From assembly GCF_003318295.1 (NCBI RefSeq), contig NZ_QOCW01000001.1, positions 124,001-188,000 of the forward strand: DNA of 64,000 bases, written 5' to 3'. The translations under genes were made by a program, and so were the position numbers. Source of the DNA: Bacillus taeanensis. GTDB lineage: Bacteria; Bacillota; Bacilli; Bacillales; UBA6769. Below the pieces are notes generated by a model, which saw only the letters and a program-made list of their open reading frames with translations, was not told the origin of the DNA and ran no database searches. Shown piece by piece: positions 8,444 to 17,080 of this stretch (its first letter is position 1; each line of letters begins with the position of its first letter).

Positions 8444-8448
8444 AGTAT
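8417..8448. promoter_or_regulatory. 32-bp palindromic operator for the TetR domain
   Basis: Two perfect 15-base arms (8417-8431 and 8434-8448) surround a 2-base centre; the core reads CTGACCGTGGTCAG. This size and symmetry are typical of TetR-family operators, and it lies over the promoter of the TetR-YutJ gene and upstream of divergent yuzB. Autoregulation is inferred. Confidence 0.75.
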
Positions 8449-8535
8449 AGACGATCTCCTCTAAATTTACAACAAAAATTAATAGAGATTGTGGAAGGTG
8501 GAAGAAAGAGAGCCTTTTATAAAAAATTAATTTGG

Positions 8536-8564
8536 TTGACGGTTGTACTAGAAAACGATAGGAT
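8536..8564 (+). promoter_or_regulatory. Promoter of yuzB
   Basis: TTGACG (8536-8541) and TAGGAT (8559-8564) are 17 bases apart and end 30 bases before the yuzB start. Confidence 0.6.
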
Positions 8565-8593
8565 ATGAACAGGATGAATAAGAGGTGAGAGTA

Positions 8594-8830
8594 ATGAGGC
8601 CAATTATTGAGTTTTGTATTAGTAACTTAGCGAGCGGCTCGCAGCGCACAAGAGAAAAACTTGAAAAGGATCCTAATTTAGATGTCATTGAATATGGATG
8701 TTTAGGAAGCTGCGGGGAATGTTATCAAAATCCATATGCACTTGTAAATGGTGAGCTAGTCTCAGGTGAAACGCCCGAGGAACTTTATGATAACATTATT
8801 GATTATCTCGAAGAAAATCCAATGTTTTAA
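8594..8830 (+). CDS. yuzB: YuzB family protein (DUF1450)
   Basis: The 78-residue protein matches the DUF1450/YuzB family. The N-terminal [17 protein letters not shown] and C-terminal YLEENPMF are characteristic, and cysteines 8, 36, 40 and 43 (CLGSCGEC) form a ferredoxin-like metal or disulfide site. Function is unknown. ATG 8594 is preferred over the upstream GTG because AGAGGTGAG lies just before it and because it gives the family's usual start. It diverges from the TetR-YutJ gene, as yuzB does from yutJ in related genomes. Confidence 0.88.
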   Translation: MRPIIEFCISNLASGSQRTREKLEKDPNLDVIEYGCLGSCGECYQNPYALVNGELVSGETPEELYDNIIDYLEENPMF

Positions 8831-8837
8831 ATACACA

Positions 8838-8869
8838 AATAGTGCTGTTGAAAAGCAGCGCTATTTTTT
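8838..8869 (+). terminator. Terminator of yuzB
   Basis: AATAGTGCTG pairs with CAGCGCTATT and is followed by a T run. Confidence 0.8.
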
Positions 8870-9030
8870 GTGCTTCCATGTTTAATAGACTGCGCAAAAG
8901 CATAATTTTTTAAATGAAATCCAATTGTATTTTAGGAAGTATGTTTTAAAAAATAAGAGTGATATTAAAGGAAGAAGAGCATGATTTTCGTTAATTTTCA
9001 TGTTTTTTAAAAAAACTTTCGACAAATCTC

Positions 9031-9058
9031 TTGCTTTTTTAATGAAATCTGTTATGAT
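9031..9058 (+). promoter_or_regulatory. Promoter of the nucleoside transporter gene
   Basis: TTGCTT (9031-9036) and TATGAT (9053-9058) are separated by 16 bases, about 130 bases before the start codon. Confidence 0.55.
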
Positions 9059-9072
9059 TAATCTCGGGTCTT

Positions 9073-9090
9073 ATGACAGACGTCTGACAT
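9073..9090. promoter_or_regulatory. Operator-like near-palindrome downstream of the yutK promoter
   Basis: ATGACAGACGTCTGACAT is an inverted repeat with one mismatched pair and a perfect CAGACGTCTG core. It begins about eight bases after the expected transcription start, a classic repressor position. The cognate regulator is unknown. Confidence 0.5.
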
Positions 9091-9186
9091 CATTTTTAAA
9101 TAAAAGTAAGCGGTTACTATAAGGCTTGAAAGGGTATAATTACTGTCGATTGTCTTGTGAAATCATTTGAAATAGGGGTGTTAATC

Positions 9187-10398
9187 TTGAACATCATTTG
9201 GGGACTATTAGGTATTTTTGTTATTTTTGCAATTGCCTTTTTATTTTCAACAAACCGTAAAGCAATTAATTTAAGAACAATTCTTGTAGGCCTTGTTATT
9301 CAACTTTTATTTGGATTTATTGTATTAAAATGGGAAAAAGGAAAAGAAGCGTTAGAAAGTGCATCTCTAGCCGTTCAAAACGTTATTAACTATGCCGGAG
9401 AAGGAGTTAACTTCTTATTTGGAGGACTGTTCGCAGCAGAAGGAATTGGATTTGTATTTGCCTTTCAAGTATTAACGATTATTATTTTCTTTTCTTCTTT
9501 AATTTCGGTTTTATATTATTTAGGCATTATGCAGTGGATTATTCGCATTTTAGGCGGCGGCTTATCATGGATGCTTGGTACAAGTAAATCGGAATCACTT
9601 TCAGCAGCAGCAAACATTTTCGTGGGTCAAACAGAAGCACCACTTGTTATACGTCCTTATATTGATAAAATGACAAATTCTGAATTGTTTGCGGTTATGA
9701 CTGGTGGACTTGCTTCTGTAGCCGGTTCTGTATTAGTTGGTTATTCTCTATTAGGCATACCTCTTCCATATTTACTTGCAGCAAGCTTTATGGCTGCGCC
9801 TGCAGGATTGATTATGGCAAAAATGATTATGCCGGAAACGGAAAAATCTGAAACATCTGATGAAATTAAAATGGAAAAAGATGCTGAAACAGTTAATGTC
9901 ATTGATGCAGCCGCACGTGGTGCTTCCGATGGCTTGCGCCTAGCGTTGAACGTTGGGGCAATGTTACTTGCATTTATTGCTTTAATCGCTCTTTTAAACG
10001 GTATTTTAGGTGGAATTGGCGGTTGGTTCGGTCTCGCGATTACGCTTCAGGATATTCTTGGATACTTGTTTGCACCACTTGCATTCGTAATTGGTGTTCC
10101 GTGGGCAGAAGCTGTACAAGCAGGTAACTTTATTGGTCAAAAACTTGTTCTAAATGAGTTTGTAGCTTACTCATCATTTGCTCCTGAAATTGCTAACTTA
10201 TCTGACAAAACAGTTGCAGTCGTTAGTTTTGCGCTTTGTGGATTTGCCAATCTTTCATCATTAGCGATTTTATTAGGTGGTCTTGGCGGTCTTGCGCCGA
10301 ACAGACGTAACGATATTGCACGTTTTGGAGTACGGGCCATTCTGGCAGGAACGCTTGCAAACCTTTTAAGTGCAGCAATCGCTGGTATGTTAATTTAA
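9187..10398 (+). CDS. yutK: Concentrative nucleoside transporter (NupC/YutK family)
   Basis: The 403-residue integral membrane protein belongs to the CNT family, which imports nucleosides with protons or sodium. It shows the family's repeated hydrophobic segments, the re-entrant motif [14 protein letters not shown] (near residue 165), the [13 protein letters not shown] segment and the C-terminal [15 protein letters not shown] signature. The TTG at 9187 is preferred because AGGGGTG lies six bases before it; an in-frame GTG at 9157 lacks such a site. It sits where B. subtilis has yutK. Substrate preference cannot be read from the sequence. Confidence 0.88.
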   Translation: MNIIWGLLGIFVIFAIAFLFSTNRKAINLRTILVGLVIQLLFGFIVLKWEKGKEALESASLAVQNVINYAGEGVNFLFGGLFAAEGIGFVFAFQVLTIIIFFSSLISVLYYLGIMQWIIRILGGGLSWMLGTSKSESLSAAANIFVGQTEAPLVIRPYIDKMTNSELFAVMTGGLASVAGSVLVGYSLLGIPLPYLLAASFMAAPAGLIMAKMIMPETEKSETSDEIKMEKDAETVNVIDAAARGASDGLRLALNVGAMLLAFIALIALLNGILGGIGGWFGLAITLQDILGYLFAPLAFVIGVPWAEAVQAGNFIGQKLVLNEFVAYSSFAPEIANLSDKTVAVVSFALCGFANLSSLAILLGGLGGLAPNRRNDIARFGVRAILAGTLANLLSAAIAGMLI

Positions 10399-10412
10399 GT
10401 TAAGTTAGGGAT

Positions 10413-10450
10413 AAAGGGTCTTCCGATAAATAGGAAGGCTCTTTTTTTTT
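10413..10450 (+). terminator. Terminator of yutK
   Basis: AAGGGTCTTCC pairs with GGAAGGCTCTT around an A-rich loop, followed by a long T run. Confidence 0.85.
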
Positions 10451-10538
10451 TATTGTGTTATAAGAGAAAAATGTTATTATATTTAAAAAAGTAGCGTTAG
10501 GATTTAAAAATGTAACTGCTAAAAAAGGGGGCTGTTTG

Positions 10539-10778
10539 ATGTATTCATTTGATCATACATGGCCATATGAAAAAGTAATGGGGGATATTTATTTACATCA
10601 ATGTCCTTATTGTTGCGAAGAAAATGTACTAACTGGAATGAAAGAAAGAGACTTTGAAAAAGCAAAAGAAGAAATTAAAACCATTTTAATTATGCCTTGC
10701 TGCCATCAGAAAATGACAATTATAAAAGCTGATGATGATTACTTTTGGACAACAGAAGCACTTAGAGCTGCAAAATAA
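10539..10778 (+). CDS. Small cysteine-rich protein of unknown function
   Basis: This 79-residue protein is not one I recognise. It has two cysteine clusters, C22-P-Y-C25-C26 and C54-C55 with a nearby histidine (PCCHQ), separated by a charged helix; the pattern suggests a zinc-binding or redox site. AAAAAGGGGG stands eight bases before the ATG. It lies 21 bases upstream of dapF, so the two are probably co-transcribed, but no link to diaminopimelate synthesis can be inferred from the sequence. Confidence 0.72.
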   Translation: MYSFDHTWPYEKVMGDIYLHQCPYCCEENVLTGMKERDFEKAKEEIKTILIMPCCHQKMTIIKADDDYFWTTEALRAAK

Positions 10779-10799
10779 TAGGAAAAAGGATGAAAAAAG

Positions 10800-11654
10800 A
10801 TGAGAGAGCTGCGTTTTACGAAAATGCATGGATTAGGAAATTGTTATATTTACGTAAATATGTTTGAAGAAACATTGCATGAAGAGGAAATGCCAGAGCT
10901 TGCACAGAAAGTATCAGATCGAAATACAGGAATTGGTTCTGATGGGATGATTTTAATTTGTCCTTCTGAATCAGCACCAGTAAAAATGCGTATTTTTAAT
11001 AGTGACGGCTCTGAAGGGAAAAACTGTGGAAACGGCTTACGGTGTGTGGCAAAATATGTATACGAACATGGAATGGTAAAGGAAACAGGTTTTCATATTG
11101 AAACATTGGGCGGTCTTGTTTACGCGCAAGTTTTTGTGGAAAATGGGATTGTAAGCAATGTCCTTATTGATATGGGGGAACCGCGTTTAAAGCGAAAAGA
11201 GCTGCCGATGAAGGATCGAGATGAGGAAACGGTTTTAAATGAAGTGCTGACAATTGATGAAGGAAGTTTTGCATTTACAGGTGTTTCGATGGGGAATCCT
11301 CATATTATTACGTTTGTTGAAGAAATTGAACAGGCTCCTGTGACAAGTGTCGGACCAAAATTGGAGAAACATGAGCTTTTTCCTGAAGGAGTAAATGTTG
11401 AATTTGTTGAGGTTGTTAATGAGACAGAACTTCATTTTCGTGTATGGGAGCGCGGCTCTGGAGTGACTCAAGCATGCGGAACGGGTGCCTGTGCCGCAGC
11501 AGTTGCCGCAGTATTAAATAAAAGAGCGAAACGAGATGAAGATATCATTGTCCATTTAGCAGGAGGAGATTTAACCATTCGCTGGACGGAAAAAGGCAAT
11601 GTGTTAATGACAGGTGCTGCTGAAACGATTTGTACAGGAACATACTATATATAA
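10800..11654 (+). CDS. dapF: Diaminopimelate epimerase
   Basis: DapF interconverts LL- and meso-diaminopimelate, supplying lysine and the peptidoglycan cross-linking residue; it uses two cysteines and no cofactor. Both are present: C76 in [16 protein letters not shown] and C226 in [13 protein letters not shown]. The 284-residue length and the FTKMHGLGN start are typical. It begins 21 bases after the cysteine-rich small gene and ends in a hairpin terminator. Confidence 0.97.
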   Translation: MRELRFTKMHGLGNCYIYVNMFEETLHEEEMPELAQKVSDRNTGIGSDGMILICPSESAPVKMRIFNSDGSEGKNCGNGLRCVAKYVYEHGMVKETGFHIETLGGLVYAQVFVENGIVSNVLIDMGEPRLKRKELPMKDRDEETVLNEVLTIDEGSFAFTGVSMGNPHIITFVEEIEQAPVTSVGPKLEKHELFPEGVNVEFVEVVNETELHFRVWERGSGVTQACGTGACAAAVAAVLNKRAKRDEDIIVHLAGGDLTIRWTEKGNVLMTGAAETICTGTYYI

Positions 11655-11680
11655 AACGAGTCAAATTGGCTCGTTTTTTT
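11653..11680 (+). terminator. Terminator of dapF
   Basis: AAAACGAG and CTCGTTTT form the stem around a short loop, followed by T residues. Confidence 0.8.
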
Positions 11681-11787
11681 AGATAAGCTAAATAATGGAA
11701 GTGTATATAAAGCGTTAATAATTGTAAAAGGTTACATAAAACTGTAAAATGAAAGTGTTCTTATACCTTAAAGCAGGGAGGGATCAG

Positions 11788-11982
11788 ATGATTTGTTTGC
11801 AAAACGTAGACAGCTGTGAAAATTTTAAAATCAATCTTCAGGAATTTGAACGTTTGCGTAAAAAAATGATCCGTACAGCAATGCTTTTAGGTATGGACCA
11901 TCCAGATGTATTAAAGTACAGTCAAGAGCTTGATAAGCTGCATAATATATTATTGAAAAAACAGCTTCAGGAGCAGAGCTAG
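11788..11982 (+). CDS. Spo0E-like aspartyl-phosphate phosphatase
   Basis: This 64-residue protein fits the Spo0E/YnzD/YisI family, small two-helix proteins that dephosphorylate Spo0A~P and so delay sporulation. The diagnostic SQELD signature is at residues 45-49, preceded by the first helix LQEFERLRKKMIRTA. The ATG at 11788 is chosen because AGGGAGGGA lies just upstream; the longer frame from 11749 lacks a ribosome binding site. It stands alone between dapF and yutM, so its regulation is probably independent. Confidence 0.8.
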   Translation: MICLQNVDSCENFKINLQEFERLRKKMIRTAMLLGMDHPDVLKYSQELDKLHNILLKKQLQEQS

Positions 11983-12109
11983 TGTTTCCTTTTTGAAGGT
12001 ATTTCTTAATTCAGCACCTCCTATGCGCTTTAAGTGTTTTCCTTGAGATAAGATGCCTAGATTTGTATACTATAGATAAGTGACTTTTTGAATTGGAGGG
12101 TGAGATAGT

Positions 12110-12463
12110 ATGATCACCATTACGGAATCAGCGGGAAACCGCATTAAAGAAATGATGCAAGCAGAAGGTGTAAGTGATGTTTATCTTCGCTTTTCCATTA
12201 AAGGCGGAGGGTGCAGCGGTCTTTCTTATGGAATGGGATTTGATAATGAAGTAAAAGAAGATGATACAACAGTTGAGCAGCAGGGGTTAAAAGTTCTTAT
12301 TGATGCGGACAGCGCATTAATTGTAAAAGGTACTGTTATTGATTATCAACAAAATATGATGGGTGGAGGATTTACAATTGAAAATCCAAACGCCATCGCA
12401 AACTGCGGCTGTGGTTCATCTTTCCGTACAGCGACGAACGAAGGTACGCCTGAAGAGTGTTAA
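12110..12463 (+). CDS. yutM: A-type iron-sulfur carrier YutM (HesB/IscA/ErpA family)
   Basis: The 117-residue protein has the three conserved cysteines of A-type Fe-S carriers: C35 in GGGCSGLSY and C99/C101 in NCGCGSSF. Such proteins transfer Fe-S clusters to client enzymes in the cytosol. TTGGAGGGTGA precedes the ATG. Family members usually end soon after CGCGSSF; this one carries a short extra tail with a final cysteine. It converges with yumC, which encodes the NADPH reductase for ferredoxin-type electron carriers. Confidence 0.94.
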   Translation: MITITESAGNRIKEMMQAEGVSDVYLRFSIKGGGCSGLSYGMGFDNEVKEDDTTVEQQGLKVLIDADSALIVKGTVIDYQQNMMGGGFTIENPNAIANCGCGSSFRTATNEGTPEEC

Positions 12464-12494
12464 AGTAAAAGAGAACAGCCCTTTTGTAGAAGGA

Positions 12495-12526
12495 AAGAGC
12501 TGTGGTGAAATTTTACCACAGCTCTT
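12495..12526. terminator. Shared terminator of yutM and yumC
   Basis: AAGAGCTGTGGT pairs perfectly with ACCACAGCTCTT across an eight-base loop; T-rich sequence flanks both sides. Confidence 0.8.
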
Positions 12527-12550
12527 ATTTATTTAGATAAGAAAGAAATT

Positions 12551-13540
12551 TTAAAACAAGCTTGTACTATGAAGCGGCTGCACGCGAGCTTTTGGATCAA
12601 TGAGTGCTTTCGCATTATTAACAGCAGTCGGCGCTTCCCCAAAGCCTGAGGCAATTAATTTAACTTTTCCTTCATATGTGGCAATATCTCCTGCTGCATA
12701 AACGCCTTTTATATTTGTTTCCATTTTGGAGTTCACCACAATACAATTTTTTTGAATATCTAAGCCCCAATCTTTAATAGGTCCAAGCGAAGAAACAAAG
12801 CCGTAGTTAACGAGTAAATCGTCAATTTCCATTGTTTCTTGCTCTTTTCCTTTTACTTCCTGAAGAACCACTTTTTCTATTTTATGATTATTACCAATAA
12901 TTTCTTTTACATTATAAGAAGTTTTTACGTTCACTTTAGAATTCATTAAGTTTTCAACGCTGTGCTCATGGGCGCGAAATTTATCGCGGCGGTGAACGAG
13001 TGTGACTTCCTTAGCGATCGGTTCAAGCATTAGTGCCCAGTCAACCGCAGAATCTCCTCCACCGAGTACAACGACACGTTTACCAGCAAATGCATTTAAA
13101 TCATTTACAAAATAATGAAGGTTTTTATTTTCATATTGCCCGGCATTATCTGTTTCAATGCGGCGAGGTTGAAAAGCACCAACGCCCGCAGTAATGATAA
13201 CAGCTTTTGTATAGTGAATATCATTTGTATTTGATGTTAATTTGAAAACGCCTTCACCTTTTTCAACTAGTTGAACGGATTGTTCTAGTACAACTGTTGG
13301 ATTAAATTGCATCGCTTGTTTTTTTAAGTTGTTAACAAGTTCTTGAGCAAGTATTTTTGGAAAGCCGGCAACATCATATATGTATTTTTCAGGATATAAT
13401 GCAGAGAGCTGTCCTCCTAGCTGCGGCATACTTTCAATAATTTTTACTTTCATTTGGCGCATTCCGCCGTAAAAAGCAGTAAATAGACCAACTGGGCCTC
13501 CGCCGATAATGGTAATATCAAATACATCTTGTTTATTCAC
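12551..13540 (-). CDS. yumC: Ferredoxin/flavodoxin-NADP+ reductase (type 2, YumC)
   Basis: YumC is a thioredoxin-reductase-like flavoprotein without the active-site CxxC; it passes electrons from NADPH to ferredoxin or flavodoxin. The 329-residue sequence has the FAD loop [11 protein letters not shown] (residues 10-20), the NADPH loop [13 protein letters not shown] (about 156-168) with the HRRDKFRAH arginines that bind the 2'-phosphate, and the C-terminal [13 protein letters not shown] motif. Translation starts at GTG 13540 with GGAGGT nine bases upstream. The protein is essential in B. subtilis. It diverges from yumB. Confidence 0.95.
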   Translation of the reverse strand: MNKQDVFDITIIGGGPVGLFTAFYGGMRQMKVKIIESMPQLGGQLSALYPEKYIYDVAGFPKILAQELVNNLKKQAMQFNPTVVLEQSVQLVEKGEGVFKLTSNTNDIHYTKAVIITAGVGAFQPRRIETDNAGQYENKNLHYFVNDLNAFAGKRVVVLGGGDSAVDWALMLEPIAKEVTLVHRRDKFRAHEHSVENLMNSKVNVKTSYNVKEIIGNNHKIEKVVLQEVKGKEQETMEIDDLLVNYGFVSSLGPIKDWGLDIQKNCIVVNSKMETNIKGVYAAGDIATYEGKVKLIASGFGEAPTAVNNAKALIDPKARVQPLHSTSLF

Positions 13541-13906
13541 AGTTCTTATACCTCCATCTGCAAATTATAGTTGTTTCTATTATAAGTAAGGGTGTCTGAA
13601 TATTTATCCTTTAAATAACAGAGAGAACAGAAAAATTTCACTGACAGCATGCCATACCTTTAAATAAATTCGTCATTACATTACCTATCCCTGCAATTTT
13701 TTTAAAAGAGGGTTGAAAAATACGAGCAAAAGGAATAATATTGAGTGTGTACATTATTATATAATTTATTGTTGTCTAACGTCTTTTGGTGTAGGTGTGT
13801 TTTTTTTTAGCAAAGAACGTGAAAAACGTAACAATCTTTGTAGGTTTTCTTTCAGCCTTAGGGGAATACTAATGTTTAAAAAAATGAATAGGTGGGTGTG
13901 AGTGTA
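13541..13906. promoter_or_regulatory. Divergent yumC-yumB regulatory region
   Basis: This 366-base region separates two divergent flavoprotein genes. Rightward, TTGAAA (13713-13718) and TAATAT (13736-13741) make a moderate promoter with 17-base spacing, leaving a long leader for yumB. A Rex-like half-symmetric site lies at 13817-13834. A short open frame in the leader has no ribosome binding site and is not called a gene. Confidence 0.4.
13817..13834. promoter_or_regulatory. Weak Rex-like site in the yumB leader
   Basis: ACGTGAAAAACGTAACAA keeps 10 of the 14 fixed bases of the TTGTGAAnnnnTTCACAA redox-sensor consensus. NADH dehydrogenase genes are known Rex targets in Bacilli, which makes it worth listing, but the match is poor. 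Confidence 0.25.
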
Positions 13907-15118
13907 GTGAGTACTCCAAAAATTGTTATCTTAGGTGCAGGTTATGGCGGAATGATGACCGCTACTCGTCTCCAAAAACAAATGGGGGCAAACGAAGCGG
14001 AAGTAACGCTTGTAAACAAGCACAATTATCATTATCAAACAACATGGCTGCATGAACCAGCAGCAGGAACGCTTCATCATGATCGTACACGTATCGCGAT
14101 TGAAGATGTAATCGACAAAAACAAAGTGAAGTTTGTGCAGGATACAGTTGTTGAAATTAAGAAGGATGAGCAAAAAGTTATTCTTAAAAATGGCGAATTA
14201 ACATACGATTACTTAGTAATTGGACTTGGTTTTGAGCCTGAAACTTTTGGTATCAAAGGGTTAAAGGAAAATGCATTCAGTATTCGCAGTGTTAACTCTG
14301 TTCGTAAAATTCGTGAGCATATTGAATATCAATTTGCAAGCTATAATAACGATAAAGAAAAACAAGAAGAGCGCTTAACATTTATTGTTGGTGGTGCAGG
14401 TTTCTCTGGAATTGAATTTATTGGTGAATTAGCTGACCGTGTTCCTGAGCTTTGTCATGAATTTGATATTGATCGTGAAAAAGTTCGCGTTATTAATGTT
14501 GAAGCAGCGCCAACCATTCTTCCTGGTTTTGATCAAGAGCTTGTTGATTATGCAAAAACATTGCTTGAAAGCAAAGGAATTGAATTTAAGCTTGGTACAA
14601 TGATTAAAGAATGTAAAGAAGATGGCGTTGTATTAAGTAAAGATGATCAGCTTGAAGAAATTAAGGCAAATACAGTTGTTTGGACTGGTGGAGTACGCGG
14701 GAACTCTATCTTAGAAAAGTCTGGATTTGAAGCAATGCGCGGACGTATCAAAGTAGAAAAAGATCTTCGTGCTCCTGGCTTTGACAATGTATTCGTTGTC
14801 GGAGACTGTGCGTTAATTATTAATGAAGAAATCGATCGTCCATATCCGCCAACAGCGCAAATTGCAATTCAACAGTCTTACACATGTTCACACAACTTAC
14901 TTGCGTTAATTCGCGGCGGTCACCTTGAGTCGTTCAACTACTCATCAAAAGGTACAGTAGCATCTCTTGGTAAAGGCGAAGCGATTGGTAAAGTAGGAAA
15001 CAAACACTTATATGGTGGTACTGCGTCAGCAATGAAGAAAATCATTGATAATCGCTATTTATTCCTTCTTGGCGGACCTAGCTTAGTGCTTAAAAAAGGT
15101 AAATTAAAATTATTTTAA
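13907..15118 (+). CDS. yumB: Type II NADH dehydrogenase YumB
   Basis: A 403-residue NDH-2 flavoprotein that oxidises NADH and reduces menaquinone at the inner membrane face without pumping protons. It shows the FAD loop [11 protein letters not shown] near residue 10, the NADH loop [13 protein letters not shown], the second FAD motif VFVVGDCAL, and the quinone-site segment [11 protein letters not shown]. Similarity to B. subtilis YumB is high throughout, including [14 protein letters not shown] and TLHHDR. GTG 13907 is preferred as start, with AGGTGGG upstream. It is the second NDH-2 gene in the window after the TetR-fused YutJ. It ends in a terminator. Confidence 0.93.
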   Translation: MSTPKIVILGAGYGGMMTATRLQKQMGANEAEVTLVNKHNYHYQTTWLHEPAAGTLHHDRTRIAIEDVIDKNKVKFVQDTVVEIKKDEQKVILKNGELTYDYLVIGLGFEPETFGIKGLKENAFSIRSVNSVRKIREHIEYQFASYNNDKEKQEERLTFIVGGAGFSGIEFIGELADRVPELCHEFDIDREKVRVINVEAAPTILPGFDQELVDYAKTLLESKGIEFKLGTMIKECKEDGVVLSKDDQLEEIKANTVVWTGGVRGNSILEKSGFEAMRGRIKVEKDLRAPGFDNVFVVGDCALIINEEIDRPYPPTAQIAIQQSYTCSHNLLALIRGGHLESFNYSSKGTVASLGKGEAIGKVGNKHLYGGTASAMKKIIDNRYLFLLGGPSLVLKKGKLKLF

Positions 15119-15123
15119 TGTGT

Positions 15124-15156
15124 AAAAGAGTAAAGGTTTTTTCCTTTACTCTTTTA
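15124..15156 (+). terminator. Terminator of yumB
   Basis: AAAAGAGTAAAGG pairs with CCTTTACTCTTTT around a T-rich loop. Confidence 0.85.
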
Positions 15157-15214
15157 TTTTGTCCAATAATGTTTAAAAATTCTAAAAAGTAAGTAAACAG
15201 AAGAAAAAATAATA

Positions 15215-15228
15215 TGTATTCGCTTACA
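15215..15228 (-). promoter_or_regulatory. cre site (CcpA) upstream of yuiA
   Basis: On the minus strand TGTAAGCGAATACA fits the cre consensus TGWAARCGNWWNCA completely. The same sequence, with identical flanks (17 bases), occurs upstream of pgi at 62849. CcpA binding is inferred. Confidence 0.55.
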
Positions 15229-15282
15229 TGAACCATAATGATTCCTATTAATCCTTTTCAATTCCAGACGATTTTGATAATA

Positions 15283-15297
15283 TATTTTCAGAATATT
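15283..15297 (+). promoter_or_regulatory. CodY-like box before yuiA
   Basis: TATTTTCAGAATATT agrees with the CodY consensus at 13 of 15 positions and ends 30 bases before the yuiA start. Because the area is very AT-rich the match could be chance. Confidence 0.35.
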
Positions 15298-15327
15298 TTA
15301 AAATATATAAATAGAGGTGAGATTGGA

Positions 15328-15459
15328 TTGACGGTAAAAGAGAAAAAACAATTAAAAACAGAGGCTTGTCCATATTGTGAAGGAAAAGGTTATTTTCAGC
15401 TGATTTTAGGAGGATCAGAAACATGTGCCAACTGTGAAGGAACTGGAAAAAACGTATAA
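15328..15459 (+). CDS. yuiA: YuiA, small DnaJ-type zinc-finger protein
   Basis: The 43-residue protein consists of little more than two CxxCxGxG motifs, CPYCEGKG (C14, C17) and CANCEGTG (C33, C36), the zinc-binding pattern of DnaJ central domains. The linker YFQLILGGSETC matches B. subtilis YuiA. Function is unknown; a zinc-stabilised protein-interaction module is a reasonable guess. Start is TTG 15328 with AGAGGTGA seven bases upstream; the longer frame from 15238 has no ribosome binding site. It precedes yuiB, as expected from synteny. Confidence 0.85.
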   Translation: MTVKEKKQLKTEACPYCEGKGYFQLILGGSETCANCEGTGKNV

Positions 15460-15647
15460 ACTGATCTAATAAAACATGCCAGTGGGTTTGTTTTTTTCTT
15501 TTTATATTTTTTACATGAGAAGTGCGCAGTTTATGTATGATATGCAGCAAATGGTAAAAGGTCACAAAATAGAAGGAATTGTCCTCTTTAAGCCGTTGAC
15601 GAGGTTTTTGGAATCGAGTAAACTAACATTGATATGGGGGTGAAAAC

Positions 15648-15965
15648 ATGCAGCTTCCACAATTAATCATATCAATGTTTTTGTTCATTGTATTATTTTT
15701 TGGAATCGGCTTCTTGTTAAATATGCTGCTGCGTTCAACATGGATAATGGCTGTTATTTACCCGGTCGTTGTCATTATGATTATTGATAAAATTCGCTTT
15801 TATGAATATTTTGTAAATCCCGGTCAATCTTTTTCGGCACTTGGAGAACGCTTTCTAGCTTTAGCTGCTGCTGATGTTCTTATTTTAAGCTGTGGTTTAT
15901 TAGGTGCTGTTGTGGCTGGAATTGCTATTCGCGCACTTCGCGTGAGAGGATATCAAATGTTTTAG
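15648..15965 (+). CDS. yuiB: YuiB membrane protein
   Basis: A 105-residue hydrophobic protein with three predicted membrane segments (about residues 5-27, 32-48 and 73-95). The start LPQLIISMFLFIVLFFGIGF and the end RALRVRGYQMF match the conserved Bacillus YuiB family; function is unknown. GGGGGTGA precedes the ATG. It lies between yuiA and yuiC as in B. subtilis and has its own terminator. Confidence 0.85.
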   Translation: MQLPQLIISMFLFIVLFFGIGFLLNMLLRSTWIMAVIYPVVVIMIIDKIRFYEYFVNPGQSFSALGERFLALAAADVLILSCGLLGAVVAGIAIRALRVRGYQMF

Positions 15966-15996
15966 AAAGACTTCCGAATAAGGAGGTCTTTTTTTA
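15965..15996 (+). terminator. Terminator of yuiB
   Basis: AAAGACTTCC and GGAGGTCTTT form the stem, followed by a T run. Confidence 0.8.
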
Positions 15997-16029
15997 GTTG
16001 AGAAAGTCTAAATTTTGGTGAACAAGTCG

Positions 16030-16110
16030 CTTGCGCTTTTTTATTGTCCAGCTGCAAGTGCCATTGGCTCGAGTCATTTTATTTTCCACTACGAAGGCAA
16101 AAGGCGCCTT
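16030..16110. repeat. Degenerate copy of a dispersed Bacillaceae repeat
   Basis: GCTTGCGCTTTTTTATTGTC is followed by CAGCTGCAAGTGCC, GGCTCGAGTC and GAAGGCAAAAGGCGCCTTC. The order resembles the long GC-richer intergenic repeat common in Bacillus genomes, and TGTCCAGCTGC is shared with 6694-6743. Evidence is by resemblance only. Confidence 0.35.
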
Positions 16111-16235
16111 CTATGTAAAAAATTAAAACGCTTGTTGCCAATACCCAGGCACTTTTCGCTTTTTTCCTTTTCACGACCTTTTTGAATAAATCTTTTTCTT
16201 TTAGGAAAGGATTAGTCAATGAAGGGAGTGAAAGG

Positions 16236-16904
16236 ATGGAAATTGTTAAAACAATTATGCGCAGAACCTTGATGAGTTTCTTATTTTTCATTGCCCTATT
16301 AACGACTTATACTGCTATTACTGGTGTCGAAATAAGAGATTTATCAGAATGGGTCTCAGAACAATTACCCTTTAAACAAGGTGAGCGGCTAAATAAAGAA
16401 CAATCCATCATAAGCTTGAAGAACAAAGTATATGCTGAAGAAGTGAATGTAGGACCTGTCACACTTGAAGAGTCTGTTGATTGGGAACAGTACCCGAAAC
16501 ATACTGTTATAGCAACAGGCTATACGGCAGGTGTGGAATCGACAGGAAAAGCTCCTTCTCACCCTGCTTACGGCATCACCTATTCTGGTGTTAAGGTGCG
16601 AAGAGATTTGTATTCAACGATTGCTGCTGATCCGACGATTTTTCCGATTGGAACCATTTTGTTTATTCCAGGTTATGGGTATGGTGTAGTAGCTGATACA
16701 GGTTCTGCTATTAAAGGAAATAAAATTGATTTGTATTTTAATACTGTAAAAGATGTGTATACAAATTGGGGGAAAAGGGAAGTAACTGTTTATCTTGTTG
16801 AGCAAGGAGAAGGAAGGCTTAATGAAGAGGAACTGCTTGCCTTAAATGAAGAGGAATCCATGCAGGTCTTTCGCCAGCAATATTTACAAACAGAAGCTCA
16901 ATGA
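16236..16904 (+). CDS. yuiC: YuiC, 3D-domain cell-wall protein (Sps/MltA-like)
   Basis: This 222-residue protein has an N-terminal membrane anchor or signal segment (about residues 10-30) and a C-terminal 3D domain named for its conserved aspartates, seen in [27 protein letters not shown] and [18 protein letters not shown]. 3D-domain proteins of the YuiC/Sps group are muralytic enzymes related to MltA-type transglycosylases acting outside the membrane. ATG 16236 is preferred, preceded by GAAGGGAG, over an upstream in-frame ATG at 16182. It is single-gene, with yuiD convergent downstream. Confidence 0.87.
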   Translation: MEIVKTIMRRTLMSFLFFIALLTTYTAITGVEIRDLSEWVSEQLPFKQGERLNKEQSIISLKNKVYAEEVNVGPVTLEESVDWEQYPKHTVIATGYTAGVESTGKAPSHPAYGITYSGVKVRRDLYSTIAADPTIFPIGTILFIPGYGYGVVADTGSAIKGNKIDLYFNTVKDVYTNWGKREVTVYLVEQGEGRLNEEELLALNEEESMQVFRQQYLQTEAQ

Positions 16905-16926
16905 TCAGGTGATCATTGAGCTTCTG
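16891..16926. terminator. Hairpin overlapping the yuiC stop codon
   Basis: CAGAAGCTCAATGATCA pairs with TGATCATTGAGCTTCTG. There is no U-tract on the plus side, but the stem is long enough to act as an RNA 3' end, and TTTGT follows on the minus side. Confidence 0.5.
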
Positions 16927-17080
16927 TCATTCATTAAAGAGGCAAAAAATCAGGATAAATGAAGTGTGCAAACTTATGTAATACTTAAGCTGGTGTTTGC
17001 CATAGAATCATTTTTTACTGCTGAATAGAGAGATGTGCTGCTTTGTTCAAATGCTTTCAATCAACACAGGGGATATAAAT

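Larger units (their letters stand above)
8870..9186 (+). promoter_or_regulatory. Upstream region of the nucleoside transporter gene
   Basis: This stretch of about 320 bases contains a candidate promoter and an 18-bp near-palindrome (listed separately). No purine riboswitch core and no small gene were recognised in the rest. Confidence 0.5.

Noticed and set aside
8870..9186. Purine riboswitch before yutK
   Set aside because: No matching P1-P2-P3 core was found; the only ordered element is the 18-bp palindrome.
13713..13901. 62-codon frame in the yumB leader
   Set aside because: No ribosome binding site before its ATG and no recognisable protein; it reads through the yumB ribosome-binding region.
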